A stretch of DNA of 64,000 bases from Cylindrotheca closterium (Eukaryota; Bacillariophyta; Bacillariophyceae; Bacillariales; Bacillariaceae), in NCBI GenBank assembly GCA_933822405.4, contig CAKOGP040002291.1, positions 90,460 through 154,459 of the forward strand. The letters run 5' to 3'. Position 1 is the first letter of the stretch; the number at the start of each line of letters is the position of its first letter. Below, piece by piece: positions 52,701 through 62,381 of the stretch. The notes beneath the pieces were generated by a model. It saw only the letters and a list, made by a program, of their open reading frames with translations. It ran no database searches and was not told where the DNA came from. Made by a program: the position numbers and the translations under genes.

Positions 52701-53539
52701 GCGAGGAGCACATTCATAACTCCTTTTGAGAAACCCCACTTGCAAGCAATGTGGAGAGGAAGCATAAGGTCGCTCTCATTGCGAATCTTTGCGGCGTCAG
52801 GATAAGCTTTGATGAGAAGCTCAACCGCTTTTGCTGATGCACAGGCACACGCATAATGCAAAGGTAGGTATCCCTTTTCACCCTTTTTGCTAACAGCCTT
52901 AGGATTTGCTCTCAACAGAGCTGCAATAACATCTGCTGGCGGGTCAATCCGGCAAGCTTCATGCAAAAGAAGATTTCCCTTCGTAGCGATTGAGAGTCCC
53001 TTTACTCCACAGGATAGATGGGTTAAAGCACATCGAGGATGCAATTCGATGTACGATGCCAGAGCTTTCCAGTTTCTATTTTGGAAAAGGGGAAACATTG
53101 TTGTTGTCTCTGATGCATCATCTTCTTCCGGTTCAAGGTAAGATTGAAGAACGTCTCTTACTGGATCATCGAATTCAGTCATATCATCATATTCCTCCTC
53201 ATCACCCTCCTCCTCGAAGTATTCCTCAACTTCTTCTTCTTCCTCCTGCTGGTGGTGTGGCATGGCGCATTCTTCGGGCTCAAGATAACGCGGTTCAGGT
53301 TGTCTAAACTCCTCAGGCTCACGGGTGCTTTCATTGTTTCTGATCATCGCAATTTGATTTGCAAGCTCCCTTGCGTCCTCGGGATCTTGACGGGTTTCGT
53401 ACTCCGGTGGCGATGGTGCCGACGTGGTATTATTTCTCGTTTCAGATGCTGCTGATCTCTTGTTTAGGAATTTATTCCATCGCCGTTCTACATCGCCCTC
53501 CCTTGGCTTCAGCCAGGATTTGTCGACAGTCTTCACCAT
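49763..53539 (-). CDS. large ankyrin-repeat / coiled-coil protein
   Basis: 1258 aa from the ATG at 53539 (MVKTVDKSWLKPREGDVERRW). The frame is open 46 codons further but begins with TTG, and an ATTACAG just upstream could be an acceptor for a missing 5' exon. Residues ~90-140 are acidic with Glu/Asp/Tyr runs (EEEEVEEYFEEEGDEEEY). About 150-315 are ankyrin repeats (NLLLHEACRIDPPADVIAAL, LPLHYACACASAKAVELLI, LPLHIACKWGFSKGVMNVLL). About 330-1220 is a nearly unbroken coiled coil with no membrane segment. Likely a cytoskeletal or vesicle tether-like scaffold (inference). It shares architecture with the protein at 9327. Confidence 0.8.
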   Translation of the reverse strand: MVKTVDKSWLKPREGDVERRWNKFLNKRSAASETRNNTTSAPSPPEYETRQDPEDARELANQIAMIRNNESTREPEEFRQPEPRYLEPEECAMPHHQQEEEEEVEEYFEEEGDEEEYDDMTEFDDPVRDVLQSYLEPEEDDASETTTMFPLFQNRNWKALASYIELHPRCALTHLSCGVKGLSIATKGNLLLHEACRIDPPADVIAALLRANPKAVSKKGEKGYLPLHYACACASAKAVELLIKAYPDAAKIRNESDLMLPLHIACKWGFSKGVMNVLLASYPEGSKVRDIYAMVPLDYANKLQNEETRREAVTGIQRTLKSRNVSARTSLIEQSGKTFNEVREDLNTAQLKLERMTAEFDHRERSFALMFGREQEKVRLLEEEKDRLSSDSKEAIMMRETQARKLELLKKEHSMMKAVQKTNLEKKNLLEKKVAVLESAHGVKRDIIGRLEHEITVKSRQQMEQALNQQKVEYEHAVEEERIRNARLEMEMQDASRNHEAYTKALLQEHDQEIMKFEEITRKFEVLERELRDQIEYETVLRESVETELCDKEATFQAELKQEKERVQYLEQHVERMNELLESEHDRFNQLEGLLKETIEGQDEEHMKIESSMEEKKIHYELVLQKERAKVLGLEHDLNETQSQLETELLRLQDYEARETAMLRTFEAEQQKLKELEAEKDLVKRFLASEQAKVSDLETAKNELHAEMRFLINKKQKDLEAEQIKIKTVEEKQENMRGVVETLNKKISQLREAKEVSPAEKDEAESKDNSNTEERDLLEQQLNEQTEKVAGLEQERLTLISKLENETKKVRTLEEAAKMMIKGRSTDRDQSLECPCPSEEEKVWAMQEIEKDLAHERARVWDLHSEIAKLKEERDALEKKVKPVSKLLEEKEEALLSEKSKYEALEQEHSKTLELLQSEREIVMAMREEYETNKTILEQSRANRQGIKDPENEGIEAPLHEIEAAVAGYEKALDLKSIAEDLRRANERIKELESSIEEKSTKLSNEQKKAAEFEKSAVDQKGIAQTEQMKIKDLQKGVRSQEILLEFERDRVRDLETEVSRITSLLMSEKRKVADLKDENKQMNSTLYNTQKKADILEEAHFKHKETREQEKNKIKSLEKARDQLQELLQWERSNGHNGDKLNNLLEKLVNLEKDLSNAMDDLEQKEVKVQGLTEQLQYFDFMKAEVVRLSAESKRRDMMLMTVIQAISGDASSMQKAPVQNAKLHVDGIARLLGLDLAGFDSTTGKVNSTQKATNGQ

Positions 53540-53813
53540 CTTCTGACTTGCTTTTGGAGTGCTTGTTGGATGTGCGTATGGTTTCTGTAATGATTGATTG
53601 ATATCGGATGTTTCTAGCGATTTGTTTTTGCGAAGGATTTGTGATTGGCGATTGGCGTGGCGCGCTCGCAACGACAATTGCTTTTATCGGGTTGGTGGCG
53701 TGGCGCGATTACTTCGACCAAGTTTGAGATCGAATACAGGTACACTAGAAGTGATAGTAGTCTCAAGCGCCAGCTGTTTTTTAAAATACGATAGTGCATT
53801 ATTCTTCTTACAA

Positions 53814-56648
53814 CTAATTGTTTCCATAAAGTGACCGCAGTTCTGCAACACGTGAGCCGTCATATTTGAAATGGGTTGGGTCGTCCTTTTCCAAAGCTCT
53901 CTTCTCCTCGCGGAGTGACTTTTTCATGCTAATCACCTGTTGCAAGTACTCAATCGCCGCTTTCTCGGAACAAAGCAATTCCTCTTTCTCTTGAATGGCA
54001 CGCTGAATTTCTTCCTTCTCCGTTTCAATTTGCTGCTTTCGTTCGGCACATAAAGCTTTGTGTTCCCGCATTTTTGACGCTTCCATTTCCACCAGCCTAC
54101 CTTTCTGAGCGATAGAACTTTCAAGCGCCTTCTGCTTTACCTTTTCAAGATCAACCATAGCATGCTTTCGGACGATGGTATTTTCAATGTCTACGACCAT
54201 GCTCTTTTCCTTGGCCATCTGCTCTTCCTTTTCCTTTCCGAGAATTTTCAGACGTTGGACTTCATCCTTTTCCTTTTGGATTAGCTGGTAGTACTTCTCT
54301 AGACTTTCCTCAACCTTTTTTGCACTCGCTTGGTGGTCTTCAGCCAGAGATGCGTTTTCCAGTTGCTTGGAGAAAAGTTCCTTCTTTTTCTCTTCTTCTT
54401 GATCAATCAGCTTTTGCCGAGACTCGATGCTTCGCTTCAACTCCTCCATGATGTCTTCGTTGCGTTTGACTTCTCCGCTTGCGTTCTGAATATCAAGGAA
54501 AACCTTCAGCCGCATGCTTGTATGGTCCAGCTTGATCATTGTCTTTTCCAATTGAGCTTCATTTTCTTGGAGGGCCGCTCGTAGTTCTGTCGCTTTGGTC
54601 TCCTCCTGTGCTGCACGCTTATGGGACGAAACGAGCTTCTCTTCTAATTCGATGACTCGGCTCTTTGTGTGTTCTAACGTCTGATCTCTCTCCGCCAATG
54701 TAGCCCGTAGCTGCATAACTTGATTGCGTTCGCGTTCAAGAAGCTCTTTCTTGGTGGCAATACTCTCCTGTTGCTTCTTGCCGATAACACTCTTCTCTGT
54801 CTTGAGCTCCTCTTTGAGTTCATTGACCAGCTTTTGCAAAGCTTTCCCCTTTTCTTCTTCAGCATTCAAGTTGTCCAAAGTACCTGACACCTTTTCCTTC
54901 AATCGACTGACTTCTTCGGAGTCGATATTAACGCGTCTCTTCCTCTCTTCTTCCATGGCCGTTTTGTCCTCGAAAAGTTTCTTTTCGAGAGTCTCCATGT
55001 AGAGACCCGAACTTCTCAATTTTGCATCTTTTTCGGCATTCTCTTTTTCGAGTCTAGCGATCATTTTGAAAGCAGAATCCAACAATGCTTTGGAAGACTC
55101 TGAGCTCTTTTGCTTGGGATTCACGTTCTCCTCATCAACTGGAGAAGGGCAGTCAAGATCAATTTTCTGTGCACTTTCGATGATTTCTTTTTTGTGTGGA
55201 GGTGAACTAGACCATGTTATCACTTCCTCTCCAGGATTTCTCTTGTCGATTGCCACAACTGGAGGGATCACATGACCCTTAAACTTCGATGCTTTAGAGA
55301 GTTGCTCGCTCGCAACAGTCGCATCATCCCCAGTGCTTCTGGCCTTCTTCTTGGCTAAGTTGCTCATCTCCGCTCTTTTCATTAGGAGCTCGAGCACGCT
55401 TTGTTTGGGAAAGTCGTTGTGGGGGTCCCGGTCCCGTTTGGTTTTCTGGATGGGCGCAACGGTGTTTTCTGCGGCTCCAGCAGGCACACACTGTCTGTCG
55501 GGTTCTTCTTCGGATACCTTTTCCTGACTTTCCACAGTGTCTTTCTTGCATGTCTTTGTTGCAACAAGTAGCTCATCGCATGGGACATCTAAAACGTTGC
55601 CAAAAGAAGGTTGTGGCTCAACCCCCCACTCGTTAGATTCCATAGTCGGATCAAGAGCAGCGTTGTTCCGGTTTCCTGACTTTGTTTGTGGAGACGGATG
55701 ATGTTGTTCAGTTGGAGGCTGGAAATCCATCCCCTTATTGTCATCAATGCGATTGACACCCAATAATTCATCGCCACGTGTTGGAGGATCTCTTTTGTTC
55801 TTGGACTCGTTGAAGGGTTTTTGCTCAACCAGCGGGGGTGCTTTCTCGCCAACAGGCTCCGAGGTGGTGGAGTTTTGTCCATCTACAGCATTCCTATCGT
55901 ACTTGTTCATTATGTCCCAGCTGTCGTCGGAACCCGACTTTTCCAGGATGGCACTGTCATTTTCCTCGGTAGTATCGGTATTGTCACGCTTCAAGTTGTT
56001 CTTCTCAAGATCCTCGCTGGTTGAGGATTTGTTGGAAACTAGCACCACTGGTGGGATGGAGTTAACAGCAGAATAATCTGGGAAGCCATAGGGATCGTTG
56101 ATCATACGGTGGTAACGTTCAGTGTTGCTCACTTTCTCTTCTTCCAATAGACTTTCGGAATCCGACATTGTAGAAGCAGAGAACAAAACTTCACGATCAT
56201 CCTCTGCTCCGTAGAGGCTTTCACCGTGTTCTTCTCGTTGATGTTCAACTGGCTTCTCAACCGGTGGCTCATCCTCATCAACTTCAATATTGGGACGGCA
56301 GTGACTTTTGGGGTTCTCACGAATGTTTTCGACGGGATCACGCGCCTCTCTATTGGTAGCGGCCGCCAACTTGGTAGTTTGCGATTGATTCCATAGCGAG
56401 GTTTTCTGTCGTTGCAACCTTGCTTTCTTCAATCTTGCCAAATATTTCTTGGCCGTCGAGGAGGCTTCCCACTTTTCGTCATCCACGTGCTTGACGCGAG
56501 ACGAAGGCAGCTCCTGTACCATATGGCCATCAAAGGAAGGCTGTTCCGACGACATGGACATCATGCTCATTCTTGCTTTTTCATATTCCGTTTCGATCTC
56601 CATACCATCTTTGGTTTGGTCGATGACTCTCACCTGAAAGGAAGGCAT
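53814..56648 (-). CDS. long disordered / coiled-coil protein
   Basis: 944 aa, start ATG 56648. It begins with a basic stretch (KKYLARLKKARLQRQKTSLW, ~67-86), then ~450 residues of acidic, Ser/Asn/Pro-rich low-complexity sequence, and a coiled coil from ~535 to 920 made of Glu/Lys/Leu heptads (EKKLFEDKTAMEEERKRR, EKEEIQRAIQEKEELL). There is no catalytic motif. It follows the neighbouring ankyrin/coiled-coil gene in the same direction, with ~275 bases between. The pair could act together, but sequence gives no proof. Unknown function. Confidence 0.75.
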   Translation of the reverse strand: MPSFQVRVIDQTKDGMEIETEYEKARMSMMSMSSEQPSFDGHMVQELPSSRVKHVDDEKWEASSTAKKYLARLKKARLQRQKTSLWNQSQTTKLAAATNREARDPVENIRENPKSHCRPNIEVDEDEPPVEKPVEHQREEHGESLYGAEDDREVLFSASTMSDSESLLEEEKVSNTERYHRMINDPYGFPDYSAVNSIPPVVLVSNKSSTSEDLEKNNLKRDNTDTTEENDSAILEKSGSDDSWDIMNKYDRNAVDGQNSTTSEPVGEKAPPLVEQKPFNESKNKRDPPTRGDELLGVNRIDDNKGMDFQPPTEQHHPSPQTKSGNRNNAALDPTMESNEWGVEPQPSFGNVLDVPCDELLVATKTCKKDTVESQEKVSEEEPDRQCVPAGAAENTVAPIQKTKRDRDPHNDFPKQSVLELLMKRAEMSNLAKKKARSTGDDATVASEQLSKASKFKGHVIPPVVAIDKRNPGEEVITWSSSPPHKKEIIESAQKIDLDCPSPVDEENVNPKQKSSESSKALLDSAFKMIARLEKENAEKDAKLRSSGLYMETLEKKLFEDKTAMEEERKRRVNIDSEEVSRLKEKVSGTLDNLNAEEEKGKALQKLVNELKEELKTEKSVIGKKQQESIATKKELLERERNQVMQLRATLAERDQTLEHTKSRVIELEEKLVSSHKRAAQEETKATELRAALQENEAQLEKTMIKLDHTSMRLKVFLDIQNASGEVKRNEDIMEELKRSIESRQKLIDQEEEKKKELFSKQLENASLAEDHQASAKKVEESLEKYYQLIQKEKDEVQRLKILGKEKEEQMAKEKSMVVDIENTIVRKHAMVDLEKVKQKALESSIAQKGRLVEMEASKMREHKALCAERKQQIETEKEEIQRAIQEKEELLCSEKAAIEYLQQVISMKKSLREEKRALEKDDPTHFKYDGSRVAELRSLYGNN

Positions 56649-57259
56649 GGTATTCGTCTCGGCTGGTGGTCGGAATAGATTTGGAAGCCTTTTTTCCTGT
56701 TTCTCATGTGTTGTGGTGGCGAAGAGCGATGTTGGAGGGAGCTTGCATGGAAGTTGGCGATCGGCTAGTCGCTGATTTCCGTATTTCGGAGAACTAGAGA
56801 CTGGTGTTGTGACGCGGTTTCAGTACTCGTACTCATGCAATGACGAAATGGGAAGAAGTGTTTTGAGGACATACACGCAAACGGTTTAGAAGATACATTT
56901 CAATGACTTGCGGGAAGAGCTCTATATTCCTAGTATCACGTAGTCGCGATTGATGTGCGTGCTGGGAAACAAGTGGTGCAGAATGAATCAAACCAACAAG
57001 ACACTCATTGGAAGTAATCGTGGCTACAGTAGAGTATTATTCTATCAATCAATTGGTTATGGGATTGCCAATTTGTTGTGTGCTCGAGTGATTGATTGAT
57101 CCCAGAATGGAAATCACATTATGATTGAAGATTATATCTACCGGTACCGGTACAGGCGTATGTATGGCCATGGTTGGAATGGACGAGAGTTGCTGCGGTG
57201 ACAGAAGGCCTTTGGGCCGCCGCACAAGTTACTGTACCAGGAATTGATTCGCCTACTTG
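56649..57259. other. intergenic
   Basis: Promoter side of the 944-aa gene and 3' flank of the LRR receptor-like gene. Contains CCGGTACCGGTAC palindromic sequence near 57140-57155. No gene is seen. Confidence 0.45.
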
Positions 57260-60200
57260 CTAAAAAGTGCAACCAGCTTGAACACCAAATGCTGTGTCTC
57301 CGAAAGCGTTGTTGCCTGGCAGTGCAGAGTCCGTTGCAACAATTTTATGAGAATACGCAGTAGAGGTCCTTCTAGGTACTAGGAAAACAAAACGAACTTA
57401 CCCAAATAACAGGTTTCGAAAGTTCCACTAGCTTTCAACTGAGGAATATTCCCGTTCAGTTGATTAGTTTCTAGTGCCAAGAAAAAAAGCAAATTCGATT
57501 ATGAGATATCAAACAAAACACTGCTACGACAGCCATCATTCGAATTGACTTACGCAGCCTCAAGTCTGTCAATGCTGTCAAGTTTATAATCGCAGAAGGA
57601 ATTTTCCCAGTGAGAGGACCGTCCATATCTGTGACGCACGAACAGAAGCATGAGGCATTTCCAACAAAGCTCAATTCCAGGTATTTCTTCTTACTTACCA
57701 TACAACCACAGCAGTTTGAGCGCTGATAAATTTCCGATCTCTGAGGGAAGCGACCCCATGAAATTGTTTCTTTCTGTAGGGCAAAAGTGTTTCGCATGAG
57801 CCAAAAGCTGTTGTCTCAAAAAGCAACGATACCATTCTGATGCGACCTCTTACCAAAGTTAATCACTTCTAGTGCTGCCAAGTTACCAATCTCGGATGGA
57901 ATTGTGGAGCCAACATCAGTATGACCTAAGCAAAATTCGAAGAAAAAGCATGAGATGGTAATGTTCAACATCCGTGCGGCCACGTCGAGTCCATATTCCA
58001 GTGCGCCTTACCAAGGTTGAAGTACGCGAGATCCGTCAAACGACCAACCTCTGTTGCCAAACTTCCACTCAAACTATTGCCGTAAAAACTTAAAAACTGC
58101 AGTCCTGTCAACCCATAAAACTCTGTTGGCAGTGGGCCACTTAGAGCAGGGTTTGTGCCATACGGTACGGCAATATCCAAATATTTGAGTCCCGTCAATA
58201 GACCAATCTCTGATGGTACGGTGCCGCTTAAAGCATTGATGGCTACGATTTCAACGAAGATCACAGCAGTGTGAGGCGAGGCAGGTAATCGAAACAACAA
58301 AGGTAGTCAACCTGAAACCGTACCTAGATTCAACGTTCCAAGTGTCTCCAGCCCAGCAATCTCGGTTGGAATGCTCCCAATCAAATTATCATTGACTATG
58401 GCCAGATCGATGGAGGAAGAAATGTGAGTTTTGATGCAGCTGGAAAACAAGCATCGCGAAACGGTTCAATTGATCTCACAGAAATCTACCGATTCTAGCT
58501 CCGTTAAGAGACCGATCTCCGTTGGTATGGAGCCTCCAAGACTTGGGTTTTCTCTCGTGGTCAACGTTCTGAGCTTAGTACAAAGCCCAATCTCTGTTGG
58601 TACAGTCCCAACGAGTGCATTTGTGGATAGAGCCAAGTTTGTGAGTGTGGACAATTCTCCAATCCTGGAGGAGATGGTACCATCCAAACCTTTATTATCA
58701 AGATATATTGATACCACATTTTCAGCCGAATCACAAGCAATACCACTCCAAACACATTTATCCCCGGTCGATTCCCATCCATTTGAAGAGGATGCGAATT
58801 GTGCATTCAAACCGCCGTATAGATCCATCAATATCGGGCGCACATCAAACGAAGTTGGACTACTGGTGGGGCCGGAAGTTGGGCTTTGAGTTGGAGCCTC
58901 TGTGGGAGCCTTTGATGGACTACTTGTTGGTTCGGAAGTTGGGCTTGCCGTTGGACTACTGGTCGGGCCGGAAGTTGGGTTTGCCGTTGGACGCTTTGTT
59001 GGAACCATTGACGGAGCCGCCGATGGCGCTGCTGATGGACCCTTTGTGGGTACTAGTGTTGGTGGTGGCGTTGGGCCGACCACTGGAGCCAACGTAGGGG
59101 CAATGACTGGTGCCCTGGTTGGGCTTGTGGTTGGGTTGTCGGTTGCCAAAATTGGGGCCGCGACAGGAGCCTTTGTTGGTGCTTCGGTCGGGGATCTTGT
59201 CGGCTCAAGAGTAGTAGGACCAACAGCTGGGGCAAATGATGGTTTGGATGATGGTGCATCAGTAGGCTCAACGATAGGCTTAACGGTTGTTGGACCAGAA
59301 CTCGGGCTGATGCTTGGTTCATCTGTTGGTGAGGTGGGAGCAGCTCGAATGACCACAAGATTGGACAAAAGAGTTCCCAGGCCCAAAACGTTGACAGGCA
59401 AAGCACGAAGAGTGGTTACCAAATAGGCTTCAACGAAGGTGAGCTTCGTATCTTCGTCGCGAAGTGAAAGATCCACCAAGACGCTCACGCGATGACAGAG
59501 CGCAGCAGTAGGCTCGTCCTCGCAGCCAACTTTTGTTACAATGACTTCTCCAATTTTTCCGTTTGCAATTGAAAAGTTTGGCAACAATTGCAGTTGCCTG
59601 TGTTGCTTGCTCTTGGTCTCGCGAAGCCAACGACGAGTCGAACAACCGGCCATGATAGGAAGGAAAACTGACTGAAGCTGTTCCTTGAGAGGCCTTATCC
59701 AATATTCCTCTGCCATTTGAGAGTTCAAGGTTGCATTAAACTCAATGACAAACTCTCTGGAAGTGAAGCTGTCTTGGTCCGACAACGTCAAGCCAGATGC
59801 AATGGCCCCGCAATCCTCTTTACTTGGTGGAGTGTAGATTTGCAACTCGGTGGGATTGTTGGAAGGCGAAGTACTGGGTAGTTGTATAGCAGTAGTATTG
59901 CCACCTGCCGTAGTTGGAGGGGTCGTTGGCACTAGTAGAGCTTCGGTGGGAGACTTCTTGGAGGTCCCCAGAATATATCCAGCAACTCCTCCACCGATTG
60001 CAAGAAGGAGGAAGAAGATGCCAGCAATGCATTTCCGACGATTCTTGGGATGCTGCCCATGAGCTTCATTCGTACCATCGGCATCAGTGTCGTCTTCCGT
60101 GTCATGATTTTGTTGTGCCATATTTTGCATTTGATGCTTGAGCGCTTCAATCTGAGCCTGTTGTTCTTTGAGCTGCTCGTTCTCGACATCTTCCACAGCC

Positions 60201-61090
60201 ATTGCCTTCAACGCAACAGCACCAGTATCATCAGCTGGCTGCTCGACTGGATCCACCACAACGTCTCGCTCTTTGGGAGGTACACCACCACCATTCTTGG
60301 CTCGAATCTTGGCGTCACGATCTTTCTTGCGATTCCGATCCTCTCGATTGGGTCGGTTCTTTCGTCTAGCCCGATCGCTTTCGTCTGCTTTGGACGCAGT
60401 GTGGGCACCTGGTTTGGCAGACTTAGACCTAGCTCGGTCCTTGGCAAGACGATCCTCCTCTGATCGATTGGTCCGGCGAGAACCGTGACGAGAGGAGGAA
60501 AGAGCAGTTCGACAATTCTCGTCTGATCGATTGATCCTGGGAGATCGATCAGTTCGACTTTTCTGTCTAGCTTGGCTGCTTTCATCTGCGGTGGTCGCAG
60601 CATGGGCACCTGGTTTGGCAGGGTTATTCCCAGCTCTTCGAGATCGACCCTTGGCAAGACGATCCTCCTCTGATCGATTGGTCCGATGAGAACCGTGACG
60701 AGAGGAGGAAAGACCAGATCGCCGAGCTCTGTCCCTAGCGCGAAGGTCCCCACTTGATTGAATGCCCCGACGGAGACCATCACCAGACGGTGCATGTGAG
60801 TGTCCGCTGGTCTGCAAGGATCTCGACGACGAGCTCTTAGCTCTTGATCGAGTGCCCCAACGGACACCATCACCAGACGATGCATGTGAGTGTCCGCTGG
60901 TCTGCAAGGATCTTGACGACGAGCTCTTGGTTCTTGATCGAGTGCTCCGACGGACACCATCATCACAAGACGATGCATGCGAATGTCCGCTGGTCTGCAA
61001 GGATCTTGACGAGCTTCCAGTTGCCTCGCGTTTTTCTTGAGCGCGTTTGACACGACGTTCTTCTTTGGTTCCTTCCTTCTCTTTTGTCAT
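57260..61090 (-). CDS. single-pass membrane LRR receptor-like protein, eight exons
   Basis: Exons 61090-58480, 58395-58324, 58242-58012, 57925-57854, 57773-57699, 57628-57554, 57470-57402 and 57315-57260 total 3261 nt (1086 aa). All seven introns are phase 1 and end an LRR at the same point (LNL|A-INALSG, FNL|G-HTDVGS, VINF|E-RNNFMG, LWLY|D-MDGPLTG). From the start: an Arg/Ser-rich cytosolic tail with tandem repeats, one TM (IAGIFFLLLAIGGGVAGYIL, ~352-374), a ~165-aa extracellular domain with Cys residues, a ~140-aa Pro/Thr/Ser stalk (EPTSSPSKAPTEAPTQ), an LRRNT-like cap (GDKCVWSGIACDSAENVVSI) and plant-type LRRs (SxLTxLxxLxLxxNxLxGxIPxEIG). The start is MTKEKEGTKEE; no kinase domain. It is probably a surface receptor or adhesion protein. 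The first joint (DF|F-NDNLIGSIP) is the least certain. Confidence 0.85.
60390..61020 (-). repeat. tandem repeats in the cytosolic tail of the LRR receptor-like gene
   Basis: Three ~81-84-base units at 60765-61020 encode SSSRSLQTSGHSHASSGDG-type blocks. Two longer units at ~60390-60720 encode LSSSRHGSRRTNRSEEDRLA ... KPGAH ... ADES. All keep the frame. They increase the number of Ser/Arg motifs, which may be phosphorylation or RNA/partner-binding sites. Confidence 0.8.
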
Positions 61091-62381
61091 TGTTTTGTTT
61101 TTACTACGTATTGGTATTATAGTGCTGGGCAAAACTGTTTTGAATTGAAAACTGATATATCGCTTCCGACCGCAAGAAATGTGAGTTCCCACAATTTCAA
61201 AATTGTGCTTTTATTTCGGCAGAAGTTTGGGCCAAACTTCCTGAGAAGGTGTTTGAAGAAACGTCAGTGGAATTAATGTAGACGTCGAATTGTCTGACAA
61301 GTTGTAGAATTTAGTAAGATACTCTTCATATATAAAAACGTCATGGCGAAAAGTACTGTCTGACAAAAGACCTTTTCAATATATAAAAAACGTCAGTGGA
61401 GTTTAAAAAAATGAAGACGACGACTTGTCTGACAAAGGGTACAATTTAGTAGGCCTCCAGGTACGAGTATCTAAAGTACAATTTTTTTAGGCTCTTGGCA
61501 CCTACCGTACAGTATTTTTGCGCACCTTACGAATGTATATGGATATGCGTGCAGTCGATGCCGGCATTATCCGACATCTGCCGAGTGAAAACCCAGACTT
61601 TTGGGCAGATCACCGCATCGGTTCTTCGCCATCGAGCAAGGCAGCATGTTGGTCATTTCCGGAGTATTCGTGACAAGGTTCGTTGTGAACGTTCGTGGTC
61701 TTGGAGGTGGAGCCGATGGTCATCGGAAAACTATCTTGCTACTGTATGTGGCACCGTTCGTTCTACTGTAGCTACAATACCGCAAAATTGGATTAATGGA
61801 ATGGATCCATTGGAACAAGCACTTATTGATGTGTTGAACTTTAAAGGTTCGTTGATGTATGCAGTACCTCTTGAAATGTGCTAGGAGTTACAGTTTTGGC
61901 TTATTGAAATCATGCTACAATCAACATAGGACTACTGTATGATGGTCGAAGAATAAGAACCATTTGGTAAGCTTGCGCTCTTTGTGGTAAGGTTGATGTT
62001 CCTATCTATGCTATTGTTTGGCGCGCTTCATCTCCTATTTGCAAAGATCATAAAATGCTCATCTTTGGTCCAAAGTACAAGTCGCTTCATCAAGATTCAA
62101 GAGACTATTCGGCGGTGACGTGTGGAGATCTTTGTTATTATTTTGGTCACAGAGACGACGTCTTCAAGAATCTCTATTGCATGCTGTCGAAACTTTACCT
62201 ATACTTTCTCTAGAGAGGTGATCGTTATTCTACTGCATGTCATTTTCTCAATTTCATGATGGATCAAATCTAATTTCAATTTGATCTTGATAGCGATGAC
62301 TGACGACTGGCTATCCTGGACGTCGCTTTCTTGCTTGCTTGATTACTTGGTACCATTCTCCAAGTTCTCGTTGTTGGTGTC
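61091..62381. other. intergenic, LRR receptor-like promoter and possible gene relic
   Basis: The left part is the LRR gene promoter with repeated motifs (61261-61435). The middle (61540-62210) has short protein-like stretches (MDMRAVDAGIIRHLPSENPD, DFWADHRIGSS) broken by many stops, perhaps a decayed gene; I do not recognise it. Confidence 0.4.
61261..61435. promoter_or_regulatory. three ACGTCA + TGTCTGACA modules
   Basis: ACGTCA occurs at 61261-61266, 61338-61343 and 61390-61395. Each is followed by the odd palindrome TGTCTGACA (61291-61299, 61357-61365, 61426-61434), the outer two as TTGTCTGACAA. The set sits 170-345 bases upstream of the LRR receptor-like start. ACGTCA is the CRE-type half-site bound by bZIP factors, and was described in diatom CO2/cAMP-responsive promoters. 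The function here is inferred. Confidence 0.5.

Noticed and set aside
50526..53141. Several plus-strand Ser/Phe-rich frames
   Set aside because: They are reverse frames of the Glu/Lys-rich coiled-coil gene. Opposite frames of such codons are commonly open.
58902..59426. Val/Gly-rich 174-codon plus-strand frame
   Set aside because: It is the shadow of the Pro/Thr/Ser stalk of the LRR receptor-like gene; repeated codons keep the reverse frame open.
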